DNA of 64,000 nucleotides from Nocardia sp. NBC_01327 (GCF_035958815.1 NZ_CP108383.1:1302001-1366000), one strand, 5' to 3'. Numbered from the stretch's first letter, positions 26,897-35,363 are shown. Program-made: numbers and translations. The notes: generated by a model not told the origin, from the sequence alone.

Positions 26897-27208
26897 TCAG
26901 ACGGCGCCTTCCTGTACCGGATAGTGAATGACGACCACACCGCCGGTGGCGTAGTTGACGACATCGGCGGTCGCCCGCCGGCCGTACTCCGACGCCTGTG
27001 CCGCGGCCATGGCGTCGGCATCGGCGAAGTCGGCTTCGAAGACCGCGAAGTACGGCGTTTCTCCCCGCTTCGCAGCCACGTCGAAGCTGTAGCGCCACGC
27101 AAGCAGGCCGGGCCACTTCATGATCAGCGGGAGGTGGTTGTTCACGTAGTAGTCGCGGAAGTGGTCGGGGTCGGCGGGCTCGGGATACAGGACCACCAGC
27201 TTATGCAT
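26897..27208 (-). CDS. EthD-family protein
   Basis: 103 residues from the ATG at 27208, set by GGAGG seven bases upstream. The ferredoxin-like fold of the EthD/dimeric alpha-beta barrel group is evident: HKLVVLYPEPADPDHFRDYY, HLPLIMKWPGLLAWRYS, EADFADADAM and IHYPVQEG. EthD proteins accompany oxidative degradation of ethers and polyketide-like compounds; the catalytic role is uncertain. The divergent LysR gene starts 152 bp away and probably regulates it. Confidence 0.85.
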   Translation of the reverse strand: MHKLVVLYPEPADPDHFRDYYVNNHLPLIMKWPGLLAWRYSFDVAAKRGETPYFAVFEADFADADAMAAAQASEYGRRATADVVNYATGGVVVIHYPVQEGAV

Positions 27209-27360
27209 GACTGCCTCCTGCATCGCGTGTGAGTGCGGTGTCCGGTACCGCGGCCGGGTGAATTGTCATATGCGCAGGTTAGGGCGTGATGTGTGGTCGA
27301 GGGAAAGACCGGGACGGGATAGACTCAGAACGGATCGTTATCAATCGGCGGGGAGGGCGT

Positions 27361-28263
27361 GTGGCGCCGGATACGGTGAGCCTGCGGTACTTTCTGGTGC
27401 TGGCGCAGGAGTTGAACTTCACCCGCGCGGCCGCACGGATCGGTATCGCGCAGCCCGCGCTCAGCGCCCGGATGCGCCGATTGGAGGCGGAACTCGGTAC
27501 GAGCCTGCTGGTTCGTGACACGCGCAGCGTCGTATTGACCACGGCCGGTGCGGCTTTGGCGGAGTCCGCGCCGCCCGCGCTGGCGGCCCTGGACCGGGCA
27601 TGGGACACCGCCCGGAACGCGGGCGCCGGTGAACTGGGCACGCTGCGCATCGGATACAGCCTCAGCGCGGGTGCCGGAACGGCGCCGGCCCTGGTGGACA
27701 GGCTCATTCGTAGCAGCCCGGGACTCGAGGTCAGCGCGGTCCCGATGCCGACACCGGAGATTTCCCCCGCGGTCGCCGACGGCCGCATCGATGCCGGGAT
27801 CACCCGTGGTGAACAGCCGGGTCGTGGCGTGCGCCGATTCCTGCTGCGGCGGGTGCGCGTCGGAGTCCAACTGGCGCAGGACCATCCGCTGGCCGAACAC
27901 TCCGTGATCGAGATCGCCGACGCGGCCGCGTACCCGCTGCGACTCCCCGACCGCACGGCCAACCCCGTGGTCCACGATCAGCTGTCCGCGCTGTTCCGCG
28001 ACATCCAACCAGCCCCCCGATTCCACACGCCCGCAGTCTCTTTCGACATGTCCCAGCGAGACCTGCACGACGGGCTCACCCTCGCCCCCTCCGGTGAAAC
28101 CGCGGTCACGACCCTACCGGCCGGTCTCACATGGCGCCCGCTGCAAGGCGCACCCACCTTGACAATCCACCTGGTCCTCCCGCGCGTGCAGTCACCCCTA
28201 CACCGCCGCATCCGTACCGTCGCCAAAACCCTGGCACACGAACTGCATTGGCTGCCGGACTGA
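27361..28263 (+). CDS. LysR-family transcriptional regulator
   Basis: 300 residues from the GTG at 27361, set by GGGGAGGG; the frame is open upstream to 27286 without support. The N-terminal winged helix (LRYFLVLAQELNFTRAAARIGI, then AQPALSARMRRLEAELGTSLLVR) is the canonical LysR HTH. The effector domain follows (LRIGYSLSAGAG). It is divergent from the EthD gene, its most likely target. Confidence 0.9.
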   Translation: MAPDTVSLRYFLVLAQELNFTRAAARIGIAQPALSARMRRLEAELGTSLLVRDTRSVVLTTAGAALAESAPPALAALDRAWDTARNAGAGELGTLRIGYSLSAGAGTAPALVDRLIRSSPGLEVSAVPMPTPEISPAVADGRIDAGITRGEQPGRGVRRFLLRRVRVGVQLAQDHPLAEHSVIEIADAAAYPLRLPDRTANPVVHDQLSALFRDIQPAPRFHTPAVSFDMSQRDLHDGLTLAPSGETAVTTLPAGLTWRPLQGAPTLTIHLVLPRVQSPLHRRIRTVAKTLAHELHWLPD

Positions 28264-28452
28264 CGCGCAGCAGACCGCGCGAGGCGGACGTCGGCGGTGG
28301 CGAACCTGTCCCGCATGGCAGGTTCTGTTTTCTCGCCGGAGCGTCGGTGTCGGTGCTGGGTGATTCCATGTATCCGGCAGTGCGGACGAGGGCTGCGCGG
28401 AACGGGATGGGATTTGATGGGGCACAATCTGGTACCGCACGAAGGCTCCGCG

Positions 28453-29598
28453 GTGAAGGCGGATCCTTTGGGGGACAAAACATTCGAAGCTGCGCTCGCG
28501 GCGGTGCGCCGGTACTTCGTCTTCCGCTGGACGTGGGCTGAGGATGAGATCCAACGGCTCCTTGCCGCTGGATGGGATCGGATGAGTGAAGGCGAGCTCC
28601 GCTATACGTTCAACACCGCCGAGGGTGACGAGCGCGGCGTGAACGCCTTCGCCGAGGCATACGAACAGCTCGAGGGCAAGTGCGGGACAGCGGTGCGCCT
28701 GGTGCCGGGGCGAGTCCGGTCGGCCATCTGGGTTCGCACCGATCTTCTGATGGTGCTGACGTCGTACCAGCTCAGGCTGCTCAAGCCGGTGGGCGGACGT
28801 CGATCCGAGGACATCGATGGCGACAAGCGGGACGACGAGGTCTGCGAGTGTCACTGCCATTGTGAAGCCGAAGGCCTCGACTACTGCCACGACGACGACT
28901 GCGGTGACTACGACGAGTGCGCCGAAGACGACTGCGAGGAGCACGACTGCGAAGAGGAGGGTTGCGAGCGGAACCGCTGCGACGACTGTCACTGCTGCAC
29001 CTGCTGGAAGAACTGCGGCTGCGGATTCTACGACAGTGAGGAATGCGGCTGCGGCTGCTACGAATGCACCTGTGATTGCTACAGCGCCATCCTCGACCTG
29101 GACACTCAGTCCGGCCCCGACGAACCCGTGACCGTGGCGAACCAGTGGCCGACCTTCGTCGCCGGCTTGGCTCAGCTACTGACCCGTCTCGGTAAAGGCG
29201 AGCGCGTCGACCTGACGGCCCACGGACACCGCTACGCGAGATTCCAGATCCGAGACCACGAACTCGACTGTGCCATCGCCGGAAACCGCAGCGTACCAAA
29301 GCAATACCACCTGAACACCGATCAAAGCGCCTGGTTGATCAACCGTGGTTGGTACCAATACCGCGAATCCGATCGAACCTACACCGTCCCCTTCGCCTCC
29401 AACTACGAAAAGTACGTCACCACAGCCGAGTCCGTCGTCACCGTACTGCACGACTTCCTCGGCATAACCCACCCCAGCGAACTCGGCATCGAAACCACAG
29501 GTGCCCACGGCACACCCGGCGCACACCCGCAACGCCCCCTGGCAATCATGACAGAGGCATCCCCCGCGAATCCCAAGCCTGAACAGGCCGATGACTAG
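28453..29598 (+). CDS. TY-Chap-like protein with acidic cysteine-rich insert
   Basis: 381 residues from the GTG at 28453 (AAGG eight bases upstream); an ATG at 28417 would add 12. Three parts. Residues 1-125 form an alpha/beta domain (FEAALAAVRRYFVFRWTWAE and on). Residues 131-209 hold 23 cysteines in 79 positions mixed with Asp, Glu and His (CECHCHC, CHCCTC, CGCGC, CECTCDC), like a metallothionein set in an acidic linker. Residues 215-381 (WPTFVAGLAQLLTRLGKGER and RGWYQYRESDRTYTVPFAS) resemble the TY-Chap (T3SS-chaperone/YbjN-like) peptide-binding domains of actinomycete conflict and secretion systems; I recognise this by pattern only. Metal binding by the insert is inferred. No partner gene is obvious. 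Confidence 0.6.
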   Translation: MKADPLGDKTFEAALAAVRRYFVFRWTWAEDEIQRLLAAGWDRMSEGELRYTFNTAEGDERGVNAFAEAYEQLEGKCGTAVRLVPGRVRSAIWVRTDLLMVLTSYQLRLLKPVGGRRSEDIDGDKRDDEVCECHCHCEAEGLDYCHDDDCGDYDECAEDDCEEHDCEEEGCERNRCDDCHCCTCWKNCGCGFYDSEECGCGCYECTCDCYSAILDLDTQSGPDEPVTVANQWPTFVAGLAQLLTRLGKGERVDLTAHGHRYARFQIRDHELDCAIAGNRSVPKQYHLNTDQSAWLINRGWYQYRESDRTYTVPFASNYEKYVTTAESVVTVLHDFLGITHPSELGIETTGAHGTPGAHPQRPLAIMTEASPANPKPEQADD

Positions 29599-29800
29599 TC
29601 CATCGTCGTTCGTATACCGAAGCCGTTGTCCAACAGCGGCAGAAGAAACTGTTCAGCCAGACCGGCGAACTCGTCGGCCGATTGCGATGACCTAAACCGC
29701 GCAAGCAGCTTCAGCGTCAGACCGGCGAGCGCACTTGATTACCAACACGTGCGGCAACCGCCTTGACCTCGACCATGGTTGATGTTTCACGATTCAAAGC

Positions 29801-30256
29801 ATGGACGACGACATCGAGGTGATCCGAGAACTGTTCGATCGCTATACGGAGCTCTGGGTTCGACACCAGATGCGGGAATGGGGAGAGCTGTTCACAGAGG
29901 ATTGTGACTTCATCACCCACCGTGGGGTGTGGTGGAGGTCGCGGGAGGAGAATGTGCGCGGCCACGAGGATGTACCCGAATCCGTTCTGGCGCAAAAGAA
30001 GAACTACAGTCAAACGGTTGTCGGAGTCCGTCGGCTCGGTCCCGAGGTGATGTTGGTACATACCGAATGGGCCTGGCCCGATCATGTCTTGCCAGGCGCT
30101 ACCGCAGCCGAGGACCGTCGGGGCCTGATCACCGCGGTACTTGTCCAACGTGCGGGACGCTGGCTGATCCGGGCAGCACAGAACACACGACTCAACGGAC
30201 TCGATGACTTCACGCCGATCGCTGCGCGAGGCTTCGAGCCCGTTGAACATCCATGA
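29801..30256 (+). CDS. SnoaL-like / NTF2-fold protein
   Basis: 151 residues. The pattern IRELFDRYTELWVRHQMREW, LFTEDCDFITHRGVWWRSRE, MLVHTEWAWP and ITAVLVQRAGRWLIRAAQNT is that of NTF2-like SnoaL/SgcJ proteins (DUF4440-like), which bind small hydrophobic ligands. Catalytic role unknown. The start ATG has only a weak upstream site. A strong hairpin begins 2 nt after the stop codon. Confidence 0.75.
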   Translation: MDDDIEVIRELFDRYTELWVRHQMREWGELFTEDCDFITHRGVWWRSREENVRGHEDVPESVLAQKKNYSQTVVGVRRLGPEVMLVHTEWAWPDHVLPGATAAEDRRGLITAVLVQRAGRWLIRAAQNTRLNGLDDFTPIAARGFEPVEHP

Positions 30257-30257
30257 G

Positions 30258-30284
30258 CTGCCCCCTCCGGCTCGGAGGGGGCAG
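30258..30284 (+). terminator. Terminator hairpin after the SnoaL-like gene
   Basis: CTGCCCCCTCCG (30258-30269) and CGGAGGGGGCAG (30273-30284) form a perfect 12-bp stem with a 3-nt loop. It starts 2 nt past the stop codon; no T-tract follows. Confidence 0.8.
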
Positions 30285-30382
30285 TCGAACATCGGCAATA
30301 GCGGACGTGCTGAGCCACAACGGGTCTGGCCCATCGACCACTGCGCCGTGGCCGTTTCGAACCACGCTGCGCGGCGGTGGCG

Positions 30383-30410
30383 CGGGTTTGGAGGCGCGGG
30401 TTTGGAGGCA
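30383..30410 (+). repeat. 14-bp tandem repeat, two perfect copies
   Basis: GCGGGTTTGGAGGC occurs twice in a row in the gap between the SnoaL-like gene and the next ORF. Non-coding as far as can be seen. Confidence 0.7.
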
Positions 30411-30505
30411 CAACGTCCCGCGAGTTCAGCACAGTCGCTGGCGCGGAATCCGGCAGCGCAGCTTTGGCGTGGCGCCGCGGCTCGATTGCGATATTGAATT
30501 GAGCG

Positions 30506-30916
30506 ATGGACACACCTTGGACGGTAGAGCAGGCGCGAGCCGCGACTGTGGACGCGCCGCTCGTCGCTACCCGCCGCTTGGAGCAGAACGGGTCTCAGGT
30601 GACTGTCGAGTTATACGCGCCGGTCGCCCAGGCGGGAGGTATCGATGCGTGGTGTCGCTGGCGCATCCTCGGCTTGGCCGAACGGCCAGTGGTCGATCTG
30701 CTCGCACCGGGGATCGATGCGGTCGGGGCGATCTTGTCTGCGCTCGACATGATCGGCGACCATCTGAGTCTGTTCGAAGGAATCACCTACCTGGGACGAC
30801 CGGACCTGGATTTCCCGGTCACCGCGGCCACTGCCGAGAACGATCCGGGCCGGCATGGCACCGGGCACACTGACGGGCCGCATTCGTCGCGGTGGGACCC
30901 TAGGGCTTCCGAGTGA
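30506..30916 (+). CDS. Hypothetical protein, DUF6968-like
   Basis: 136 residues. The core VATRRLEQNGSQVTVELYAP, WCRWRILGL and GIDAVGAILSALDMIGDHLS resembles a small actinomycete family I know as DUF6968: a beta-hairpin half followed by one helix with Gly-x-Asp-Ala. The last 25 residues are polar and look unstructured. Function unknown; it stands alone with about 200-bp gaps on both sides. Confidence 0.6.
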   Translation: MDTPWTVEQARAATVDAPLVATRRLEQNGSQVTVELYAPVAQAGGIDAWCRWRILGLAERPVVDLLAPGIDAVGAILSALDMIGDHLSLFEGITYLGRPDLDFPVTAATAENDPGRHGTGHTDGPHSSRWDPRASE

Positions 30917-31131
30917 CCGAGCTGGGGGGCAGTCAGCGCGACCAGCGGCTCCCAGGTGACGTGACTCGAGCCAACGGCATTCCGTTGCCCTTCGACGTCA
31001 AGTCATGCGCGGCATTCGGCGTGAGCGCGCACTCGAGGCCCTAACCGAGCCGACGAGCACACGACCTCTCTTCGACCATAGGATTCGATGGAAGTTACTG
31101 TGGCAACATTCTTTTCGGATATCATCCGCCC

Positions 31132-31752
31132 ATGTCACAAGGGGGAGTTGAACAGGAACCTATCTATTTCCTGGTGAAGTGGGTGACCATCATCTTCGTC
31201 GGCACCCTGATACTTCTGGTGTGCCTGTGGCCCTATCTCTTTGGGACATGGGTAGCGGTGAACGGCATGGCGACAGGGAATCCATCGAATGCCCGTATCT
31301 TCGTGGGTGTTCTGTTCGAAATCCCTTGGGCTGCCTCCTTACTCTGGGCCTTCTGGCCAGCACACCCGCAAGGATCCGACAGGTCGGAGGTGAACGTCCT
31401 TGTCCCCGGTCTGGCATCGGCCGGAGCAACCTTGCTTCTCGGTGGAGCAATCGTTGCGATTGGCCAAACAATCCGCCCAACGACGTTGTGCCGCAAAGCA
31501 ACTGACTGGGCGAATTCAACATGTGAAACGAACAGTCATGCAGGGGTTGCCAGCTTCGCAGCGGTGATCGGCGCGCTGCTGGTAGTGGTGGCCGGCGTTA
31601 TCTGGAAGGGCTGGCATCACCTGAAGGTGCCCGCCAAAGATCATAAGGGCGATCCGGCCGCTCTCACCGCCGCCATGGTGTTCCTGGTGATCGGGATCTG
31701 CGTGGCCGCGCTCATGGTCTTCATGCTCATCGGGATGGCGACGAACATCTGA
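31132..31752 (+). CDS. Integral membrane protein of unknown function
   Basis: 206 residues with five hydrophobic helices (VKWVTIIFVGTLILLVCLWP, IFVGVLFEIPWAASLLWAFW, VLVPGLASAGATLLLGGAIV, VASFAAVIGALLVVVAGVIW, AAMVFLVIGICVAALMVFML). A loop between helices three and four has two cysteines (TLCRKATDWANSTCETN) that may be disulfide-bonded outside the cell. No family recognised. The upstream DNA is AT-richer than its surroundings. Confidence 0.7.
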   Translation: MSQGGVEQEPIYFLVKWVTIIFVGTLILLVCLWPYLFGTWVAVNGMATGNPSNARIFVGVLFEIPWAASLLWAFWPAHPQGSDRSEVNVLVPGLASAGATLLLGGAIVAIGQTIRPTTLCRKATDWANSTCETNSHAGVASFAAVIGALLVVVAGVIWKGWHHLKVPAKDHKGDPAALTAAMVFLVIGICVAALMVFMLIGMATNI

Positions 31753-31900
31753 GCGCCACATTCTCCGGTGCGGGTATCAGTGCCACAGATTCATCAGACA
31801 CTGATAACCACTTTCGGTGTGCACCAGATAGTCCCCCTCGGCCGCTGCGAGCCCCTCCTCGATCAGAAACCGGTGATCCGGCTTCCCCCGGTCGGCTACT

Positions 31901-31954
31901 GAGTGCGCATCAGGAAGCGCTGTCGGCCAGCCAGTTTGGACGGCCGACCAACGC
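31901..31954 (-). repeat. Dispersed repeat, copy A-prime
   Basis: 54 bp that match 33437-33490 at about 46 of 54 positions by hand alignment. Translated on the minus strand it encodes the shared ending W-L-A-D followed by two residues, Ser and stop. Confidence 0.65.
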
Positions 31955-31973
31955 CCGGGTCGCGGCAGTAGCA

Positions 31974-32070
31974 TGCGTTCGGCCGGCACCAGATGGATAC
32001 TGCTGGTTGATCTTCCGAAGCGCCGCGCTGGCCGTTCCGAACACCGCGGTATGCGGCAGATCAGTGCGTT
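31974..32070 (-). repeat. Dispersed repeat, copy A
   Basis: Shares the core GGTTGATCTTCCG (with ATCTTCCG in copy D) and the flanking GCTGGCCGTTCCGA / TTGGCCGGTTCGATCAGCG with copies C (34257-34360) and D (36032-36110). On the minus strand all three read as variants of P-[HL]-T-A-[VL]-[FI]. Confidence 0.6.
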
Positions 32071-32227
32071 CACCAGATCGGCTAGGAGCGCAGGTGTTCG
32101 CCGAAGAACGGCACCGTGCGGCGCGGGCGATGGCCGCGCCGTCGTCGTGCGGTGGAGTAGGTTCAGGCGGATGTGGGCCGGCGGAACGTGCGGAGTCCGA
32201 GCCCCGTTGACGAGGAGGATTTTCACA

Positions 32228-32989
32228 GTGAGCAGAGTGCTGGTGACCGGTGCCTCTCGTGGGATCGGGCGTGCGGTGGCCCTCGCGTTCGCGACGAACG
32301 GAGACCGGGTGGCGGTGCACTACGCGAGCGACATCGAGGCCGCACAGCGCACTCGTGAGCTCTTGCCTGGCGAAGGGCACGCTCTGATCGGCGCGAACCT
32401 TGCCGAACCTGATGCCGCGCAGCGGGTGATGGCCGCTGCTGTCGAAGCGCTGGGGGGCGTCGATATCTTGATCAACAATGCCGCAGTGGCGACCTCGCCG
32501 CGGACGGAGCACTCGATCGCGCGGGTCGACTACGCACACTGGCGACAGATCTGGCGGCAGATGCTGGAAGTGAACCTGCTCGGCGCCGTGGATCTGACCT
32601 ATCTCTTTTCCCGACATCTGATCGATCGTGGGGCGGGAGGGCGTGTGATCAATATCGGGTCCCGGGGCGCGTTCCGGGGTGAGCCGGACTTCCCCGCCTA
32701 CGCCGCCAGTAAAGCCGCGCTGCACGCGTTCGGCCAATCCATGGCTCAGGCGCTGGCTCCGCACGCAATCGCGGTGACCTCGGTCGCGCCGGGGTTCATC
32801 GGCACCGAACGGCAAGAGAGCAAGCTCGCGGGCACCGAGGGGAACCGTGTGCGGGCGCAGAGCCCGTTCGGGCGGGTCGGGACGCCCGAGGAAGTCGCGG
32901 CCGCTGTGCTGTATCTGGCATCGCCGGAGGCGGAGTGGGCATCGGGATCGATCCTCGATCTCAACGGCGCTTCCCACCTCAGGACTTGA
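32228..32989 (+). CDS. SDR-family oxidoreductase (3-oxoacyl-ACP reductase-like)
   Basis: 253 residues from the GTG at 32228, set by GAGGAGGA about nine bases upstream. Classical short-chain dehydrogenase: cofactor motif TGASRGIGRAVA, NNAAV, catalytic Ser in NIGSRGAF, YxxxK in YAASKAALHAF, and the terminal WASGSILDLNGASHLRT. The cofactor loop suggests NADP(H) use. Substrate unknown. It stands alone between relic A and the chitinase remnant. Confidence 0.88.
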   Translation: MSRVLVTGASRGIGRAVALAFATNGDRVAVHYASDIEAAQRTRELLPGEGHALIGANLAEPDAAQRVMAAAVEALGGVDILINNAAVATSPRTEHSIARVDYAHWRQIWRQMLEVNLLGAVDLTYLFSRHLIDRGAGGRVINIGSRGAFRGEPDFPAYAASKAALHAFGQSMAQALAPHAIAVTSVAPGFIGTERQESKLAGTEGNRVRAQSPFGRVGTPEEVAAAVLYLASPEAEWASGSILDLNGASHLRT

Positions 32990-33216
32990 GTCCAGGTCGG
33001 GGGTCGTCTATTTCCCCGGGCGTCTCCTGGCCTCCACCAGCAACAACCGACATGCGTATTCTGCCCATTGGTGCTTGGCTGCCGATGATGAGGCAGGCCG
33101 TCCGCATTGGTCGGCGCGGTCAGCGGCAAGATAGTGCGTTGCTTCCGTCGGGCTGGCCTCGGCTCATTGCCGTCAGCGACTCGGTGCATCCGGCCGGCGC
33201 GTCAGGCTACGGAACA

Positions 33217-33366
33217 GGATTCGATGTCACGACGAACGCACTGAACGGCGCGCTCGAGTGCCAGGGTGCCAACTCCGACAAGGCGAAGAAGCGGTACGAG
33301 ATCTACACCAAGGTCGCGGCTGCATTCGGAGAGGTTCCCCTGGGACCGGAAGGCTGTTATTCGTAG
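33217..33366 (+). pseudogene. GH19 chitinase C-terminal remnant
   Basis: The last about 50 codons of an open frame read GFDVTTNALNGALECQGANS, then KKRYEIYTKVAAAFGEVPLG and a terminal GCYS. The pattern (I/L)NGALEC followed by a Tyr-containing helix, G-V and a final cysteine is the end of family 19 chitinases. The catalytic glutamates and the rest of the domain are absent upstream, where the frame has no family signal. It is therefore a 3' fragment, left after deletion or recombination. Confidence 0.6.
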
Positions 33367-33436
33367 GGCAGTTGACGCCGGGCGTGTACATCGCGCCCGG
33401 CGTTGTTGTACCGGTGGCGGGCACCGAAATCAGCAT

Positions 33437-33490
33437 GAGCGCGCATCAGGAAGTTCTGTCGGCCAACCATTTTGGACAGCCGGCTAACGC
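33437..33490 (-). repeat. Dispersed repeat, copy B-prime
   Basis: Second copy of the 54-bp element at 31901-31954. The minus-strand reading ends CPKWLADRTS-stop, against RPNWLADSAS-stop in the first copy. Confidence 0.65.
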
Positions 33491-33593
33491 GCCGTTTGCG
33501 GCTAGCGGATATTCGGAGGTACGCCGGTTACCGGCCGAATCCGAGGGATTGGCCGGTCCGGAAATCCTCACGAGCCACTTGCTATCGACGAGC

Positions 33594-34124
33594 CTACGAG
33601 CGGGTCAGGTCCAGACGTACGGTGATTCGCGGGGACTCGTGGCTAAAATTGCCGGCCCTGTCGATCACTGTGTAGAACAGCTCGTGCTGTCCATCTCCCA
33701 GCTTCTCGAGCTGCGCACGGGTGTACTGCACTTCGACAACCTCGCCAGGATCAACCGAGGAAACGGTCTTCTGCGGGCCCGGCTCAGAGGTCGAGTCGCC
33801 GAACAAATGGATGACGTCATCGGCGCGCCGAGTGGGGTACTCCGGGATCGACACCGTCAGGACATCACCGAGGTCGGTCAAACGTTCGCTTGTCAGAGGG
33901 TCGACGTCGGAGGCGATGAACGGTGCCGGGAGGGCGGATTCCCCGGGACGCGAGGCATCGACGATGATCGGTGCGTCGGCGTCCACCAGCAGTCCCGAAG
34001 GTTCAAGCGCCGAGCCTTGGATGGCGGTCTCCGTGTCAGGGTGCGCAATGCTGGACAAGTCGACGACTTCGTAGGTTATCCCGGAATCAGGGTCCGGAGT
34101 AGCTGCATCCTGCGGGTTGGACAT
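33594..34124 (-). CDS. Hypothetical Ig-like repeat protein
   Basis: 176 residues, ATG at 34124. The C-terminal 90 residues (LTVSIPEYPTRRADDVIHLF, VVEVQYTRAQLEKLGDGQHE, LFYTVIDRAGNFSHESP) match a bacterial Ig-like beta-sandwich repeat seen in large surface proteins, where D-R-A-G-N-x-S closes each unit. Here a single unit follows a polar N-terminal segment, and there is no signal peptide. It may be a fragment of a longer surface protein or a free-standing small protein. Not assigned to any operon. Confidence 0.6.
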   Translation of the reverse strand: MSNPQDAATPDPDSGITYEVVDLSSIAHPDTETAIQGSALEPSGLLVDADAPIIVDASRPGESALPAPFIASDVDPLTSERLTDLGDVLTVSIPEYPTRRADDVIHLFGDSTSEPGPQKTVSSVDPGEVVEVQYTRAQLEKLGDGQHELFYTVIDRAGNFSHESPRITVRLDLTRS

Positions 34125-34439
34125 TCGTGGCTCCGCTCAGTTCGACAACGTTCACATCGTGGACGAAGCTCATTGTGTCGCATGTACTTCCGTGACGTGA
34201 CACATGTTTTCTCGACCGCGGACCCGAGGGGATGGTTTCCGGCCTTTTACAGGATGGCGTGTTCGGTCGGGCTCAGATGGCGACCGATGGTTGATCTTCC
34301 GCGGGTCCGCGCTTGGCCGGTTCGATCAGCGCGGTCAGCGGCATGACCGTGCGTTCGTCGGAGCACCTATTGCGGCAGGTGGAGACCAAAGATGATTGGG
34401 CCCGGCGATCTTGCGGCACGTGCCGAACCAATTACCTAG
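34125..34439 (-). other. 315-bp stretch with gene relic C
   Basis: No intact gene. The relic on the minus strand reads MPLTALIEPAKRGPAEDQPS and stops at 34273-34275. It is the same family as relics A and D. Confidence 0.5.
34257..34360 (-). repeat. Dispersed repeat, copy C
   Basis: Contains TGGTTGATCTTCCG and TTGGCCGGTTCGATCAGCG shared with copies A and D. Confidence 0.6.
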
Positions 34440-34729
34440 TTAGACACCGGTTTTGGCGTCCTCGGCCAGGCGGGCGGCGGCCTCGTTCACTTGCCCGCGT
34501 CATAGCTGATCTGCGAGGTATCGCAGATCGAGACACTACACGGCCCGTAACCGACCTTGATCTCGTCGTAACGCACCTGCCCGCCCTCCTCCGGCGGCAG
34601 CGACAGATCCACGCCATCGAAGTGCACGACCGTGACGGTGTGGGGGTGGAAGTCGAAATCGGCATGGGTGTGATTGGTGATCGCATGAGCGAAACCACCA
34701 GCGCCGAAAGTGAATTCGTTGTCAAGCAT
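34440..34729 (-). pseudogene. Small hypothetical protein with an apparent one-base frameshift
   Basis: The first frame (34487-34729) codes for 80 residues, MLDNEFTFGAGGFAHAITNH to ICDTSQISYDAGK, with good actinomycete codon use. At the stop, one frame over, coding continues as VNEAAARLAEDAKTGV-stop (34440-34490). Restoring a single base would give ISYDAGQVNEAAARLAEDAK in one frame, a natural C-terminal helix. This suggests a frameshift mutation, a sequencing error, or a translational GTGA overlap. Family unknown. It is divergent from glycine-zipper paralog 3 with 31 bp between starts. Confidence 0.55.
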
Positions 34730-34748
34730 CGTGATCCCACGCGCGGCC

Positions 34749-34760
34749 TAAGATGGCCTT
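34749..34760 (+). promoter_or_regulatory. Possible -10 element of leaderless paralog 3
   Basis: TAAGAT (34749-34754) ends 6 nt before the GTG at 34761, and no ribosome binding site is present, which fits a leaderless transcript. No good -35 at the usual distance. Confidence 0.35.
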
Positions 34761-35363
34761 GTGAAAATGAGAAAGATCGTCGCCACAGCTGCGCTCACCA
34801 TCGGCGCCATGGCTATCACGGGGGGCACATCGTATGCGGCGCCGGAATCGAACGCACAGGATGTGAAGGCTGTTTCGCAGCTGTCCGGAGACCAGGGCGG
34901 CATCCACTACGACGTGGTTCGCTCCGATACGGACCAGACCGTCACCACCACCCTGACCGGGGGCACGTTCCAGCTCACCGACGCCGCGGTGAACATCCTC
35001 GACGGATACGGCACCGTCACTTCCACGATGCCGCTCTCGGTGACCATCGACGGCACCGATCAGGTGCTCTCGTTGAACCCCAGCATCGCTGACGACGGCG
35101 CCGCACTGGTCGCACACCCGACCGCCACCGCCGTCGCGGCGGGCACCGCCCAAACCGGCAGCGCCAACGCGGCGGCCGGCGCGCTCATCGGGGGCATCCT
35201 CGGTCTCGTGGTCACCGTCATCAGCCTCGGTTTCGGGTTCATGGCGATACCCGCCGGGATCCTGGGCGGTGCGATGATCGGCGGCCTCAGCGGCTCCGGC
35301 GCGCCGAGCAACACCCGGCCGTGCTACGTCATCCCGAACACCAACCTGGCGAACTGCTACTGA
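34761..35363 (+). CDS. Secreted glycine-zipper protein, paralog 3
   Basis: 200 residues from a GTG (an ATG two codons later at 34767 is an alternative). Signal peptide MKMRKIVATAALTIGAMAIT ends near SYAAPE. The beta-rich middle (IHYDVVRSDTDQTVTTTLTG, FQLTDAAVNILDGYGTVTST) follows paralogs 1 and 2. The C-terminal zipper is shorter (AGALIGGILGLVVTVISLGF) and ends in a distinct tail with two cysteines (TRPCYVIPNTNLANCY), absent from the other two. Function unknown. A strong terminator follows the gene. Confidence 0.8.
   Translation: MKMRKIVATAALTIGAMAITGGTSYAAPESNAQDVKAVSQLSGDQGGIHYDVVRSDTDQTVTTTLTGGTFQLTDAAVNILDGYGTVTSTMPLSVTIDGTDQVLSLNPSIADDGAALVAHPTATAVAAGTAQTGSANAAAGALIGGILGLVVTVISLGFGFMAIPAGILGGAMIGGLSGSGAPSNTRPCYVIPNTNLANCY

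Larger units (their letters stand above)
31753..32227 (-). other. 475-bp stretch with gene relic A
   Basis: No intact gene. On the minus strand a relic coding segment (about 31910-32060) reads PHTAVFGTASAALRKINQQ, then GAGRTH, and ends RPNWLADSAS-stop. A second conserved-looking tail (FLIEEGLAAAEGDYLVHTES, stop at 31777) lies in another frame. Related sequence recurs at 33437-33490, 34257-34360 and 36030-36113. Confidence 0.5.
32990..33593 (+). other. 604-bp stretch holding decayed sequence
   Basis: No intact gene. It contains the 3' remnant of a GH19 chitinase (listed separately) and repeat copy B-prime at 33437-33490. The remainder shows no coding signal that I can support. Confidence 0.5.
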
